Shown piece by piece: positions 10,067-19,913 of a stretch of 64,000 nucleotides of DNA. Numbering within the stretch: the stretch's first letter is position 1; every line of letters starts with the position of its first letter. Source of the DNA: DATKHR01 sp036557365 (GTDB lineage Bacteria; Acidobacteriota; Vicinamibacteria; Vicinamibacterales; CAVVIG01). Position numbers and translations under genes: made by a program. Where the stretch lies: the NCBI GenBank assembly GCA_036557365.1, contig DATBHR010000061.1, positions 7,335 through 71,334 on the forward strand. Reading direction: 5' to 3'. The notes below the pieces were generated by a model, which did no database searches, was not told the DNA's origin, and was given only the letters and a program-made list of their open reading frames with translations.

Positions 10067-10456
10067 TCAGCGCGCGAAGGCTGCGCCGCGTTCGGCGAGC
10101 AGCTGCCTGAGAATCGATCGATGGCAGCGCGCTTCGTCGTCGCAGTAGCAGCCGACCGAGAAGTTCGTCTGGTGTGAGAGCGCGGCGAGCAAATCGAGAA
10201 GCCGGGACGCTTCCGGCTTCTTCATTTCCGCCCTGAACTTCCGTTCGAAGGCCTTCCACGATCGATTGTCGTGCGACGCGAGCGCCATCGTCACCAGGTT
10301 CTGGCTCGGCGAGAGGTCGGGCAGCCAGAGATCGTAGAAGTTGCGCTTGGCGAATTGCGCCTTCGGCACCCCGCGCGGCGGACGCCGAACGGTTCCGATC
10401 CTCAAACCCTCGTGCGGTTTTCTCGGCGATCCCAGTTGAACGACGGTGACGGCCAC
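10067..10456 (-). CDS. DUF488 family protein
   Basis: 129 residues. The motifs RIGTVRRPPRGVPK at the start, FYDLWLPDLSPS in the middle and the C-terminal CYCDDEARCHRSILRQLL are those of DUF488. This small cytosolic alpha/beta family has a conserved Cys-rich end (C...C-H-R). The biochemical role of the family is not settled; a nucleic-acid-related function has been suggested. It lies 22 bp downstream of the giant surface-protein gene on the same strand and could be its last cistron. There is no obvious functional link. Confidence 0.8.
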   Translation of the reverse strand: MAVTVVQLGSPRKPHEGLRIGTVRRPPRGVPKAQFAKRNFYDLWLPDLSPSQNLVTMALASHDNRSWKAFERKFRAEMKKPEASRLLDLLAALSHQTNFSVGCYCDDEARCHRSILRQLLAERGAAFAR

Positions 10457-10478
10457 CGAACGGCCTCCTCAATCGACC

Positions 10479-13400
10479 TTACTTCGGCGGCGTGCTGCCC
10501 ATCAAGTTGAACAGCCGCGACAGCTTGGTCGACACGGTGCCGTAGATGCCCCTGGCGCTGCCCTGCAGATCGCGGCCGTACGGATCGCGCGTGTCCTGGA
10601 AGTGGTAGCCGAGCGCGAGCCGCAAATCCGCGATGGGCCAGAAGCCGATTTCCGTGCCGGCGCTGCTTCGATCGGAATCCGTCGATCGCTGCCAGATCAC
10701 GCGCTCTTCGAACGCGGCGTCGATCCACCGTGAAATGGTGAACTGCAGGCGCCCCTGACCGAGGAACGTGTTCACGACGTCGCCGATCGTCGGCTGGTCC
10801 TGCTCCCAGCCGAGCTTTCCGTACAGCTCGAGCCGACGCAGCGGCCGTACGTAGCCGTCGGTCGACAGCCGATGTCGCCACGCAGCGGCTGCCGTCGTCG
10901 GGCCGAACGTCGGCAGCGTGGCGTCCCGGTCGAAGTACTGGTACGAGAGCAGCACGCCGGTGCGATCGTTGTTGAGCGGGCGCAGCGCGAGCGCGCCGAG
11001 GAACGAGACCGAGTTCCCCTGGAATTGCGTCTGCCCGGAATCGAGCCACTGCGTCCGCGTGAGCCCGGTCAGCCCGTTCCAGATGCGCGCCGCAAATCCC
11101 GCCGTCAGAAGCCCCGAGTATCCGTCGCGCCCGTTCGCTTCGTAGCGGGCCGTCGCCTTGTACCGATCCTTGTCGAGCCACGCGATGCCGACGGTGCCGC
11201 TGGTGTAGTCCGAGCCTGAGCCGCTCACGATCGATCCGTGTTCGAGGCCGAAGGTGCCGCTGAACTGCTTGCCGAGCGCGACCTGCGTCGCGGCGCCCAC
11301 GACGGCGAACGCGTCCACGCCGTTGATCCCGTTTTGAATCTGATAGCGGCTGGTGACCTGCGTCGTGTCGAGCACGCGCGACTCGACGCCGATGTTCAGT
11401 TCGCCCTTCGTCGGCAGCGCGGAGAAACCGGTCCCCGTGAAGTCGCCGATGGGGACGATGGCGCTGTCGGAGATTCGCTGCGTGTAGAACAGGTTCGTGT
11501 TCGAACGCAGCTTGTACCGGGCGCCGATGGTCGTCTGATCCGGATAGGTCGGGTCGTCTTCGTCACGCACGTTCTGTTCACGCGCGACGCGGCCCTCGAA
11601 CTGACCGGCACTCACGGCGGCGGCGGCCGTTACGAGGCCAGAGTCGGTCGTGCCGGTCGTCTGCTCCAGGTGACGGCCGTCGTACCCGCCCGTCAGGGTG
11701 ACGTGCTTCAGGATCGTTTCGGACCACGCGCCCGACACGGTGGTCCGGCTCGCGTCCACCAGGGTGGTGTTGTAGCGCTCGTCCGCCGCGCCGACGCGGA
11801 CGCGCGACGTCTCTCGCGGAGCGAATTCCGCGCTGGCGGCGGCGTATTGTGCGCCGGGCGTGATCGTGCTGCTGAATGGATTGCGGAAGTCCTGATCGGC
11901 GTGCAGGAACGATCCGCGAAGCTTGCCGTGCCAGGGTGAGATCGGCTGCTCGACGTCCACCTTGGCGCCGAGCCCGTCGGGATGCGCCGCATCGCCGACG
12001 GGCGTTTGATTGATGGACGCGTTCACGTCGGGGACGCCGTGGCTGTAGGGGAGCTCCGCGCGGAAGCGTCCGCCTCGCGGAAGCGCGCTCTCGACGTCGA
12101 TGCCGGCGACGCTGAACCGTCCGTCGCCCTGACCCTGCTCGGTGAAGAAGTTCCCGCCGATTTGAACGCCGCGTACGGTGTCCTGCGCGCGCCCGCTGAA
12201 CAGCAGGTTCTCGATGCCGGTCGTCTGGTGCTCGTAGGTCGCGACGATCTGCACGAGATTCAGCGACGAGTCGAGCCCGCTGATGTGGCGAATGATGAAC
12301 AGCGATCCGGTGGACGGCTCGAGCTGATAGTCGACGCCGCGCGCCAGCACCTCGCGCGAGAGCAGCCGATCGGGCATGCGCCGGTCGCGTGTTTCGACGG
12401 CGACGGTTTCGGTCCCCGTCACGATGTCCGGAAAGCTCAGGGCGATCAGGCCGAGCGTCGTCCCGGCGAACGTGTCGCGCGCGTAGGCCGTCGTCGGCTG
12501 GGCGCCGCGGACGGTGACGTGATCGCCCTTGGCGTCGGCGATGCGCACCTCGCCGCCGGTCAGGTGCCGCTGGTACGACGACCAGCGCCCGCCGTCCCGA
12601 TCGCTCGACGGGAGATCGCCGATGAGATCGCCGTACATGACGTGCGAGTTGCCGCGCTCGAGCCGCGCGAAGACGTTGGCGTTCGACGTCGCGAACTCCT
12701 GGCGCTGCGACGAATCGCCGAAGACCGGATACACGCGATCGTTCGGGTCCAGCTCGAAGAGCCGATCCCGATCGGTCGTCCCGTTGATGTGGCGGTGACT
12801 GTCGTAGGCGAGCGTCAGCCGATTCTCGGGCGAGATGAGATCGCCCTGGTAGAAGATGCTGCCGTAGCCCCAGGCGCTCTGGTCTTTTTCGAAGAGCCCG
12901 AACTCCGGAGCCGCCTGGCCGAACGACACTTCGCCGAGCGCGATCAGCATGCTCGATCCCTGCCGCGTCTCGTATTCGCGACGAGGCGGAATGGCTCCGG
13001 CCGCACGTTCGGGCATCAGATCGGTGTCGGACGGCGGCGTGTTCGTCTTCGCCTCGACGAGCGGTGGCGCATTGTCGGTCCGTCCTTCGGCGCGCTTCAG
13101 GGCGTAGTTCTGATGGAGCACGGTTCCGCCGCCAATTGGCGTGCGGATGAGACGCGTCCACGATTGTCCGCCCGGGCCGTCGTCCGCCGTCGTGAGTTGA
13201 CCGGGGACTGTGTCCCTGTCGAGAGAGACCGCGACGGAGCCTGCACCGAGCGACGGGATGTTGTAGAGGCCCGCCGAGTCGGTGATGGCCGCCTGGCCGG
13301 TCGACGTGATCACGCGTGCGTTCGGAACCGGCCGGTCCGCGTCGGTGAACTGACCGTCGCCGTCGACGTCTTCATAAACGCGCCCGACCAGCGCCTGGAG

Positions 13401-16400
13401 CATCGTGAACGTGTCGGTCGTGACGTCCACGCTCGCGATCGCCGGTCCCGCGAGCGCCGTGCGGCCGATCGGGTTCGTCCCGGTGACCGTCGCGCGGTTG
13501 TCCTGCCTGCCGGTACGCGCGTCGGCGCCGACGATGACGCGATAGACCAGTGTGGCGACGTCCTGCGGCTGCAGCGCGCCGAGCGCGAACGTCAGGCTGC
13601 CCGCCTCGAGCACGGGCGCCACCTGCCGCGTGGATCGGTTCGTCGACTGCAGCGTGCTGCTCTGGACCCGCTCGAAGCCGCGCGGCGGCAGATCGCGAAC
13701 GATTACGTTGTCGAGCCGCACATCGCCGACGTTGGTCACGGTCACCAGGTACGTGACTGATCCTCCGATCGCGACGTGATCGGTGCTCGCCGTCTTCGTG
13801 ATGGTCAATCCGGTGGTCGGCACGCTCGCCGCGTTCGTCACCAGGGCCTGATTGTTCGATGTGTCGATGTCTTGCGCAGGGAAGACAGTCGCGCCGACCG
13901 TCACGTCGCCCGACGCTATCGCCACGCGCCCGCGCACCGTGATGGATGGGAACTCGGCATTGGCGTCCAGCCCGTTCGGTGTCGAGCAGACGACTTGACT
14001 CTCCTCGACATCGCAGGCCCAGCCGGCGCCGATGCCGGCCACCGGAACGAGTCCATCCGGCAGGTTGGCGACGACGCGCGTCGTGCCGCCGACGCGGCCG
14101 GGTCCGAGATTCCTGACCGTCGCGATGTAGTCGGCATCGCTGCCGAAGAGCAGAGGCGTCGAGAGCGACAGCGCAATCGTCGGATCGGGCGCCGCGTTCA
14201 CGCTGGTGTAATCGCTCGAGACGTTGTCGTCGCTGTGCGCGTCGCCGCCGCCCGAGACCGTGACGACATTCGAGACGCTCGTCGCGTTTGGCGCGACGTT
14301 GACGAGCAGAGTGATGTCTGGATATGACGCACCGGGTCCCAGCGGATCGCTGCGCCGGCACGTGACGACCTGGGTTTGAATGCCGCAGGACCACCCGGAG
14401 CCGCTGGCCGACGTCGGCGTCATCACCGATGGCACCGTGTCGGTCACGACGACTTCCCCGACCGTCGGTCCGCCGCCGACGTTCGACACCGTGATGTGAT
14501 AGGCCGCGCCCGATTGCCCACCCGTGAAGGGATCTGCGTGCTTCTTCGTGACGGTCAGGTTCGGCGCGCGCGCGTCGACGGTCGTGGCGTCTCGCGCGCC
14601 GTTGTCGGTCGACGTCACGTCGCCGCCGCCGCTGATCGTCGCGATGTTCACGACGCTCGCGGCGTTCATCGCGACGTTGACGATCAGCGTGATGTCCGGC
14701 CAGTACGCGCCGCTCGCTAGGGCGTCCGATCGCGTGCACGCGGCGACCTGGCCGGTGATCGTGCAGCTCCACCCCGTTCCGCTCGCGCTCGTCGGCACGA
14801 GCCCGACAGGCACGTCGTCGGAGACGACGACCTGTCCGGTGCTCGGCGCCTGACCGAGATTCCCCACGCGAAGGCGGTACGCCGCGCCCTGCTGTCCCTG
14901 GAAGAAATTGCCGGTGTGCGACTTCGTGAGCACGAGATTCGGCTTGTTCGGCGGCGCGATCGGGACGTTGTCGGTGGACACGTTGTCGTTCGGCGTCGTG
15001 TCGCCGCCGCCGTCAACACGCGCCTGGTTGGACGTCGACACGGCATCGGCCGCCACGTTGACGGTCAGACGAATGGAGGGATAAAAGGCGCCGGCGGCGA
15101 GACCGTCGCTGCGCGAGCAGGTCGCGGTCGCTCCCGAGAACCCGCAGGTCCATCCAGCACCCACGGCGTCCACCGGAATCAAACCCGCGGGCAGCGCGTC
15201 GGTGACGGTGACCGCTCCGGTTGTCGATGCGTTTCCGTTGTTCGTGACGTCAATCTTGAACTGCAGCCCCTGATCGCCCTGAACGACGGTGCCGGCGTGC
15301 GACTTCAGGATCGTCAGCTGCGGGAGGCCGACGATCGTCGTCGAATCGGCGTGCGTGTTGTTGTCCGGCGAGACGTCGCCGCCGCCGCTGACGGTCGCGA
15401 CGTTCGTCAGCGTGCCTGGCGCGGCGAGGACATTGATGGCGAGCGCGATCTGCGGCCACGCGGCGTTGCCGGCGAGGACGTCCGATCGCCGGCAGGTCGC
15501 CACCTGCCCTTGAAGCGCGCACGTCCAGCCCGCACCGCTCGCCGACGTCGGCACGAGGAGCTCCGGCAACGTATCCTGGACGACCACTTCGCCGGCCGTC
15601 TGCGCGCCCGCCACGTTGCTCACAGTGATCAGGTACGTGCCGGGCCTGCCTTGCGTGAAGTTGCCCGAATGCGTCTTGTTGATGGACAGATTCGGCACGC
15701 CGACGACGATGTACGCGTCGTGTGCGGTGTTGTTGGCGTCATTCGAATCGCCGCCGCCGGCGACGGCGGCGACGTTTTCGCTGCTGGCCGCATTTGCCAG
15801 GACGTTCACGCGAAGCGTGATCGACGGGTAATGGCCGTTCGGCGCGAGCGCGTCGCTGCGATTGCACGTCGTCGTCTGGACTGCGACAGAACATGTCCAG
15901 CCGGTGCCGGTGGCACTCACGGGCGCAAGCCCCGGAGGTACCTGGTCAGTGACCGTCACGGTGCCGGTCGTAGCGCCGTTGCCGACGTTGCTCACGTCGA
16001 TCGTGAACGGAACGTTCTGCTGGCCGACGTTGAAGCTCCCCTGGTGCGATTTCGCGATGGCCAGATCGGGTGAGGCCGCGCCGATCGTGATCGCGTCCGA
16101 CGATGAGTTGTTGCCGGTGGAGGCGTCGCCGCCGCCCGACACGGTGGCGATGTTCACGGTGCTCGTGGCCGTCCGCGAGACGGTTGCGTTCAGCGTGATC
16201 GGAGGAAGCGGCGAGCTGGGCGCGAACGCGTCGACGCGTCGGCATGTGACGACTTGTCCCGCGATCGCGCACCGCCAGCCCTGGCCGTCGGCCGACGACG
16301 GCGCGAGTCCATCTGGCAGCGTGTCCGTTACGACGATGTCGCCGGACGTCGGTGCGGCGCCGACGTTCCTCGCCGCAATCGTGAACGCGACGCTGCCGCC

Positions 16401-19199
16401 CTGTACGACGTTTCCCGAATGCGACTTGTGAATCGTGAGGTCCGGAACCGGTGTGGGTCCGGCGACGGTGACCGGATCGGTCGCCGAGTTGTTGCCCGGC
16501 GTGACGTCGCCGCCGCCGCTCACCGTCACCAGATTCGATCCGCTCGACGCGTTCGCGGCGACGTTGACCGTCAAGATGATCGCCGGATACGACTGACCAC
16601 GATCGAGCACATCCGATCTGTTGCACGTGATGAGCGGGGCGATGCTGCAAGTCCATCCCGAGCCCGCGGCGCCCGTGGCCGTGAGCCCTGTCGGCAGCGT
16701 GTCGGTGACCGTGACCGTGGTGCCGTTCGTGGGACCGGCCGTCGCGCCGTTGGTCACGTTGATCGTGAACGTCGCTCCTGTTTGTCCCTGTGTGAACGGA
16801 TCGGCGTGCGTCTTCGTGATCGAGAGATCCGCCGGCCCCGCCGAGATCGGCGTCACGATCGTCGAAGAATTGTTGCTGCCCGGCGTTGTCTCGCCGCCTC
16901 CCGACACCGTCGCGGTGTTGGTGATGCTTGCCGCCGCCGTCGGGGAGATCGTTGCGATGATCTTGATTGGCGGGAACGAACCGCCTGGCGCCAATGCGTC
17001 CGCACGTGTGCACGTCACCGTCAGTCCGCTGATTGCGCAGCTCCAGTTCGGCCCGTTCGCCGACGGATTGGCGAGGTCGCTCGGCAGAGTGTCTGTAACG
17101 GTGATCTGCCCGGTGCTCGGTCCGGTGCTGCTCGAAGAGTTCGCAACAACCAGTGAGTAGACGGCCTGCCCTCCGGGCGTGAACGGCCCCTGCGCCGTCT
17201 TGGTCATCGCGAGATCGATGGTGGCGGGCGCCGCGACCACGCTTGTCTGAACCGATGCCGAGTTGTTGGCGGAGTTCGCATCGCCGCCGCCGCTGACGGT
17301 CGCCGTGTTGGTGACCGTGGACGGTGAAACGGTCGATGCGATCTGCACCGTGATCGTGATCGACGGGTGCTGCGCGTCGGGTGACAGCGCGTCGCCGCGC
17401 GTACACGTCACCGGCGTGGTGAGCTGGCAGCTCCATCCCGTCGCCGCGATATTCGTCGGCGTGAAACCGGTCGGCAGCATATCGGTGACGGTCACCGTGC
17501 CGGACGTCGCCGCCTTGCCGACGTTCGAGACGGTCAGCGTGTACGTGCCGCCGGGCTGGCCGACGACAAACGATCCTGATTGCGACTTCGTGATCGTCAG
17601 GTCCGGTACTGAGCCGCCGCTGACGACGGTCAGGCCGATGTCGTTGCCGGTGCCAGCAACGTAGCTGATCTTGAACGTCACGCCGCCGGTCGTCGTGATC
17701 GTGGAACCCTCGGGCTGACCCTGGAAGATGCCCTGGACCGGATCGGCGCCGTCGTTGTCGACCATGATGATCGTCGCACCGGCGGGGGGGACGTAGCCGT
17801 TGGCGAGCTGCACGGTCAGCCGCGTGTTTCCGTTGTAGCTGACCCTGACGCCACCCGTGACCTTCAACTGCTGGAACTGACCGGGACTGGTGCCGCCAAT
17901 CGTCTGGATGTACGCGCTGTCCTCGAGCTGCAGGTTGCCAGTCGCGCCGATCCCGACGCCGCCGTTGCCGAACTGTCCGCTGTTTCGTACGTCGAGATCG
18001 CCGGTCTTGCCGCCGGGCATCGCGAACACGCCGGGGCCCGTCACCGTCGTCTGGCTCAACGACCCGCCGTTCAGCACGAATGTGCCTTCGCGGACGTTGG
18101 TGGCGACGAGGTTCGACGCGTCGCCGGTGAACGTGATCATGCCGGGCCCGTCCTTGACGAGCGTGCCCTTGCTGCCCGTGATGGTGCCGCTGAACGTCGT
18201 TGGAGCGGCCGGTGTGTTTTCCCGTCCGACGGAAAACGACGTCTGGTTGACGATCGAGATGTTGCCCGAACCAGCGAGGCTGTCGACGCGAAAGTCCTTC
18301 TGAATATCCGACGCGCTTCCGTTGCCGAGCGTCAGGCCTCCACCCTGAATCTGATAGGTACCGGTCTGCACCGAGATTCCGCCGAGCGGTACCGCGCCCG
18401 CATCGTTGTTGGTAATCGTCGCGCCCGTGCCGCTCGGAAAAACGAGATTGTCGCCTGGTGCCGGCGGTCCCGCCGGATTCCAGTTTGCCGGCTGACTCCA
18501 GAGGTTGCTGACGTTGCCCGTCCACGTTAACGTTCTGCCGGCGCTGCGAGGGCTTCCCAGCGGATTGGCGCCGACGCCGCCGAACGCGAACGGACCCGCG
18601 GCCGCCGCCGACGTCGCCCACAATTTCCCGTCCCAGCGATCGTCGTCCGGCGAGTCGAGTCCGATTTGCACGCCGTCGTTGGCGTTGCCCGATGCGAGAC
18701 GCTCGATCGTGCCGGCGATCGTCCAGCCGTTCCGGTTTCGTCCCTTCGTCAGCGTCAGCTCGACGGGCTTGCCGGACTGCGGACGGCCCGTCACCGACTT
18801 GCCGACTTGATTGTCGCCAACGGTCGCCACCGTGACGCGCGCATTGCCGGCCGCAAAGATGTGGAGCGCGCGGTTGACGGTCCAGGATCCGGACTTGGTG
18901 AGCGTCGTGTCGCCGACGGTCAGTCGCAACTCGTCGGCCGTCCAGGTCAGCTCGAACGCGGTCGGTGCCGTCCATGCGCACGCGTCGCGCACCGGCAGTT
19001 CAGAGGTCCGCGCGCCGATGCGGCATTCCTCCGGCGAGATCTCGACGTCGAAGCGCGGTCGGCTCGCATCCGCGCCCGCGCCGCGCGGCGATGGTCCTTG
19101 CGCTTCAGCGGCTCCGGCCGTGCTCGCGATCAGGAGCCACGCGATGACGGCGGCCCGGCGCGCACGTGATGGCAGATGTCGATGAGAGCGTTCGGCCAC
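10479..19199 (-). CDS. Giant DUF11-repeat surface protein with C-terminal outer-membrane beta-barrel
   Basis: 2906 residues from a GTG start with a signal peptide (AAVIAWLLIASTAGAAEAQ). An N-terminal beta-rich head follows, including an autotransporter-associated strand-like part (NVSNLWSQPANWNP, GTLVKDGPGMITFTGDAS) to about residue 525. Then come nine closely similar DUF11 repeats of about 125 residues (pattern PDLTI.KSH.G.F..GQ ... ATVSGGGD....NN) and two diverged ones. Next is an SdrD_B-like module (GRVYEDVDGDGQFTDADRPVP) encoded around 13.1-13.4 kb. The last 800 or so residues alternate short amphipathic strands with turns, as in an outer-membrane barrel, starting around GSIFYQGDLISPENRLTL. 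The whole looks like a self-anchoring adhesin with barrel, stalk and head. Ligand unknown. Confidence 0.85.
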   Translation of the reverse strand: MAERSHRHLPSRARRAAVIAWLLIASTAGAAEAQGPSPRGAGADASRPRFDVEISPEECRIGARTSELPVRDACAWTAPTAFELTWTADELRLTVGDTTLTKSGSWTVNRALHIFAAGNARVTVATVGDNQVGKSVTGRPQSGKPVELTLTKGRNRNGWTIAGTIERLASGNANDGVQIGLDSPDDDRWDGKLWATSAAAAGPFAFGGVGANPLGSPRSAGRTLTWTGNVSNLWSQPANWNPAGPPAPGDNLVFPSGTGATITNNDAGAVPLGGISVQTGTYQIQGGGLTLGNGSASDIQKDFRVDSLAGSGNISIVNQTSFSVGRENTPAAPTTFSGTITGSKGTLVKDGPGMITFTGDASNLVATNVREGTFVLNGGSLSQTTVTGPGVFAMPGGKTGDLDVRNSGQFGNGGVGIGATGNLQLEDSAYIQTIGGTSPGQFQQLKVTGGVRVSYNGNTRLTVQLANGYVPPAGATIIMVDNDGADPVQGIFQGQPEGSTITTTGGVTFKISYVAGTGNDIGLTVVSGGSVPDLTITKSQSGSFVVGQPGGTYTLTVSNVGKAATSGTVTVTDMLPTGFTPTNIAATGWSCQLTTPVTCTRGDALSPDAQHPSITITVQIASTVSPSTVTNTATVSGGGDANSANNSASVQTSVVAAPATIDLAMTKTAQGPFTPGGQAVYSLVVANSSSSTGPSTGQITVTDTLPSDLANPSANGPNWSCAISGLTVTCTRADALAPGGSFPPIKIIATISPTAAASITNTATVSGGGETTPGSNNSSTIVTPISAGPADLSITKTHADPFTQGQTGATFTINVTNGATAGPTNGTTVTVTDTLPTGLTATGAAGSGWTCSIAPLITCNRSDVLDRGQSYPAIILTVNVAANASSGSNLVTVSGGGDVTPGNNSATDPVTVAGPTPVPDLTIHKSHSGNVVQGGSVAFTIAARNVGAAPTSGDIVVTDTLPDGLAPSSADGQGWRCAIAGQVVTCRRVDAFAPSSPLPPITLNATVSRTATSTVNIATVSGGGDASTGNNSSSDAITIGAASPDLAIAKSHQGSFNVGQQNVPFTIDVSNVGNGATTGTVTVTDQVPPGLAPVSATGTGWTCSVAVQTTTCNRSDALAPNGHYPSITLRVNVLANAASSENVAAVAGGGDSNDANNTAHDAYIVVGVPNLSINKTHSGNFTQGRPGTYLITVSNVAGAQTAGEVVVQDTLPELLVPTSASGAGWTCALQGQVATCRRSDVLAGNAAWPQIALAINVLAAPGTLTNVATVSGGGDVSPDNNTHADSTTIVGLPQLTILKSHAGTVVQGDQGLQFKIDVTNNGNASTTGAVTVTDALPAGLIPVDAVGAGWTCGFSGATATCSRSDGLAAGAFYPSIRLTVNVAADAVSTSNQARVDGGGDTTPNDNVSTDNVPIAPPNKPNLVLTKSHTGNFFQGQQGAAYRLRVGNLGQAPSTGQVVVSDDVPVGLVPTSASGTGWSCTITGQVAACTRSDALASGAYWPDITLIVNVAMNAASVVNIATISGGGDVTSTDNGARDATTVDARAPNLTVTKKHADPFTGGQSGAAYHITVSNVGGGPTVGEVVVTDTVPSVMTPTSASGSGWSCGIQTQVVTCRRSDPLGPGASYPDITLLVNVAPNATSVSNVVTVSGGGDAHSDDNVSSDYTSVNAAPDPTIALSLSTPLLFGSDADYIATVRNLGPGRVGGTTRVVANLPDGLVPVAGIGAGWACDVEESQVVCSTPNGLDANAEFPSITVRGRVAIASGDVTVGATVFPAQDIDTSNNQALVTNAASVPTTGLTITKTASTDHVAIGGSVTYLVTVTNVGDVRLDNVIVRDLPPRGFERVQSSTLQSTNRSTRQVAPVLEAGSLTFALGALQPQDVATLVYRVIVGADARTGRQDNRATVTGTNPIGRTALAGPAIASVDVTTDTFTMLQALVGRVYEDVDGDGQFTDADRPVPNARVITSTGQAAITDSAGLYNIPSLGAGSVAVSLDRDTVPGQLTTADDGPGGQSWTRLIRTPIGGGTVLHQNYALKRAEGRTDNAPPLVEAKTNTPPSDTDLMPERAAGAIPPRREYETRQGSSMLIALGEVSFGQAAPEFGLFEKDQSAWGYGSIFYQGDLISPENRLTLAYDSHRHINGTTDRDRLFELDPNDRVYPVFGDSSQRQEFATSNANVFARLERGNSHVMYGDLIGDLPSSDRDGGRWSSYQRHLTGGEVRIADAKGDHVTVRGAQPTTAYARDTFAGTTLGLIALSFPDIVTGTETVAVETRDRRMPDRLLSREVLARGVDYQLEPSTGSLFIIRHISGLDSSLNLVQIVATYEHQTTGIENLLFSGRAQDTVRGVQIGGNFFTEQGQGDGRFSVAGIDVESALPRGGRFRAELPYSHGVPDVNASINQTPVGDAAHPDGLGAKVDVEQPISPWHGKLRGSFLHADQDFRNPFSSTITPGAQYAAASAEFAPRETSRVRVGAADERYNTTLVDASRTTVSGAWSETILKHVTLTGGYDGRHLEQTTGTTDSGLVTAAAAVSAGQFEGRVAREQNVRDEDDPTYPDQTTIGARYKLRSNTNLFYTQRISDSAIVPIGDFTGTGFSALPTKGELNIGVESRVLDTTQVTSRYQIQNGINGVDAFAVVGAATQVALGKQFSGTFGLEHGSIVSGSGSDYTSGTVGIAWLDKDRYKATARYEANGRDGYSGLLTAGFAARIWNGLTGLTRTQWLDSGQTQFQGNSVSFLGALALRPLNNDRTGVLLSYQYFDRDATLPTFGPTTAAAAWRHRLSTDGYVRPLRRLELYGKLGWEQDQPTIGDVVNTFLGQGRLQFTISRWIDAAFEERVIWQRSTDSDRSSAGTEIGFWPIADLRLALGYHFQDTRDPYGRDLQGSARGIYGTVSTKLSRLFNLMGSTPPK
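13390..17612 (-). repeat. Eleven tandem DUF11-coding repeats of about 375 bp
   Basis: Within the giant gene the unit beginning with a (P/A)(D/N)L-x-I-x-K(S/T) codon string recurs every 370-385 bp. Unit starts are near 17.60, 17.22, 16.83, 16.44, 16.06, 15.69, 15.32, 14.95, 14.56, 14.19 and 13.81 kb. The last two units are clearly more divergent than the first nine. Such tandem units can change in number by recombination. Confidence 0.8.
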
Positions 19200-19365
19200 G
19201 CTGAGTCCCTGAAATGTGCACCACGACCGTCGGTGCGTCGGCTGACGCTGATACCCTGCCCGCGAACGCCTGCGTGAGCAGTCTTGATTGAAGCGCGCGC
19301 ATGATCGTGTGGCCGCGCCGTCGGATCAACTTCCAAAATGGCAGATGAGGTTACTGGTGTTTCTG

Positions 19366-19845
19366 TCAGAGAAGCGCGCGAGCCATTTCGATCTCAACCA
19401 GGCCTTCGCGTGTTCCCGGTGTCTCGCGACCGGTTACCTGAAAGCCGCTTCTCTCGTAGCAGCGGCGCGCGCGGTCGTTGCCCTTCGCGATATGGAGCCG
19501 GACGTGTCGAGCGCCTTCGTCGCGTGCCCATGACAGCACCGACGAGACGAGCGCATCGGCCGCGCCCGTCCCGCGAAGCGACGGTTCGACCCACATCGCC
19601 ATCAGGTGAACGATCGCGCGATCATCCTTGTCGTGCACGCCGGCGACGATGCCGCGTGGCTTGTTCAGTTCGAGCAGGAAGGTGACTCCGGGCGACATCC
19701 ACCGGCGCCAGTCGGCGTCCGTTCGCGCCAGTTCGCGCTCGTACGTGGATCCGAACGCCGAGGGCGCATCCGAGAGCGCCTGGAGCCGGATGGCGCGCAG
19801 CGCCGCTTCGTCGCCCGGAACCGCACGGCGGATTGCGAATCGCAT
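19366..19845 (-). CDS. GNAT-family N-acetyltransferase
   Basis: 159 residues if the start is the ATG at 19845; a second ATG directly before it (19848) is equally possible, with GGGA just upstream. A longer frame to 19911 adds an Arg/Cys-rich leader unlike the family. The GNAT fold is seen in FAIRRAVPGDEAALRAIRLQAL at the start, VEPSLRGTGAADALVSSVLSWA (acetyl-CoA pyrophosphate loop R-x-x-G-x-A) and LHIAKGNDRARRCYERSGF (motif B). It probably acetylates an amine or an N-terminus in the cytosol; the acceptor is unknown. It is divergent from the flavin oxidase at 19914. Confidence 0.85.
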   Translation of the reverse strand: MRFAIRRAVPGDEAALRAIRLQALSDAPSAFGSTYERELARTDADWRRWMSPGVTFLLELNKPRGIVAGVHDKDDRAIVHLMAMWVEPSLRGTGAADALVSSVLSWARDEGARHVRLHIAKGNDRARRCYERSGFQVTGRETPGTREGLVEIEMARALL

Positions 19846-19913
19846 CATCGTTCCCGTATTGTTGCGCGAACACCGCATCGCTCGTTCGCGCGGGCGGGCG
19901 CGACACCGCATCC

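Noticed and set aside
13390..17612. Regular spacing of similar blocks, considered as a CRISPR-like array
   Set aside because: The period is about 375 bp, the copies are diverged, and they are in frame within a protein gene.
15946..18981. A 1011-residue open frame on the minus strand inside the giant protein gene
   Set aside because: It is a shifted-frame shadow of the DUF11 gene, Arg/His/Asp-rich and without domains; the real frame shows clear repeats.
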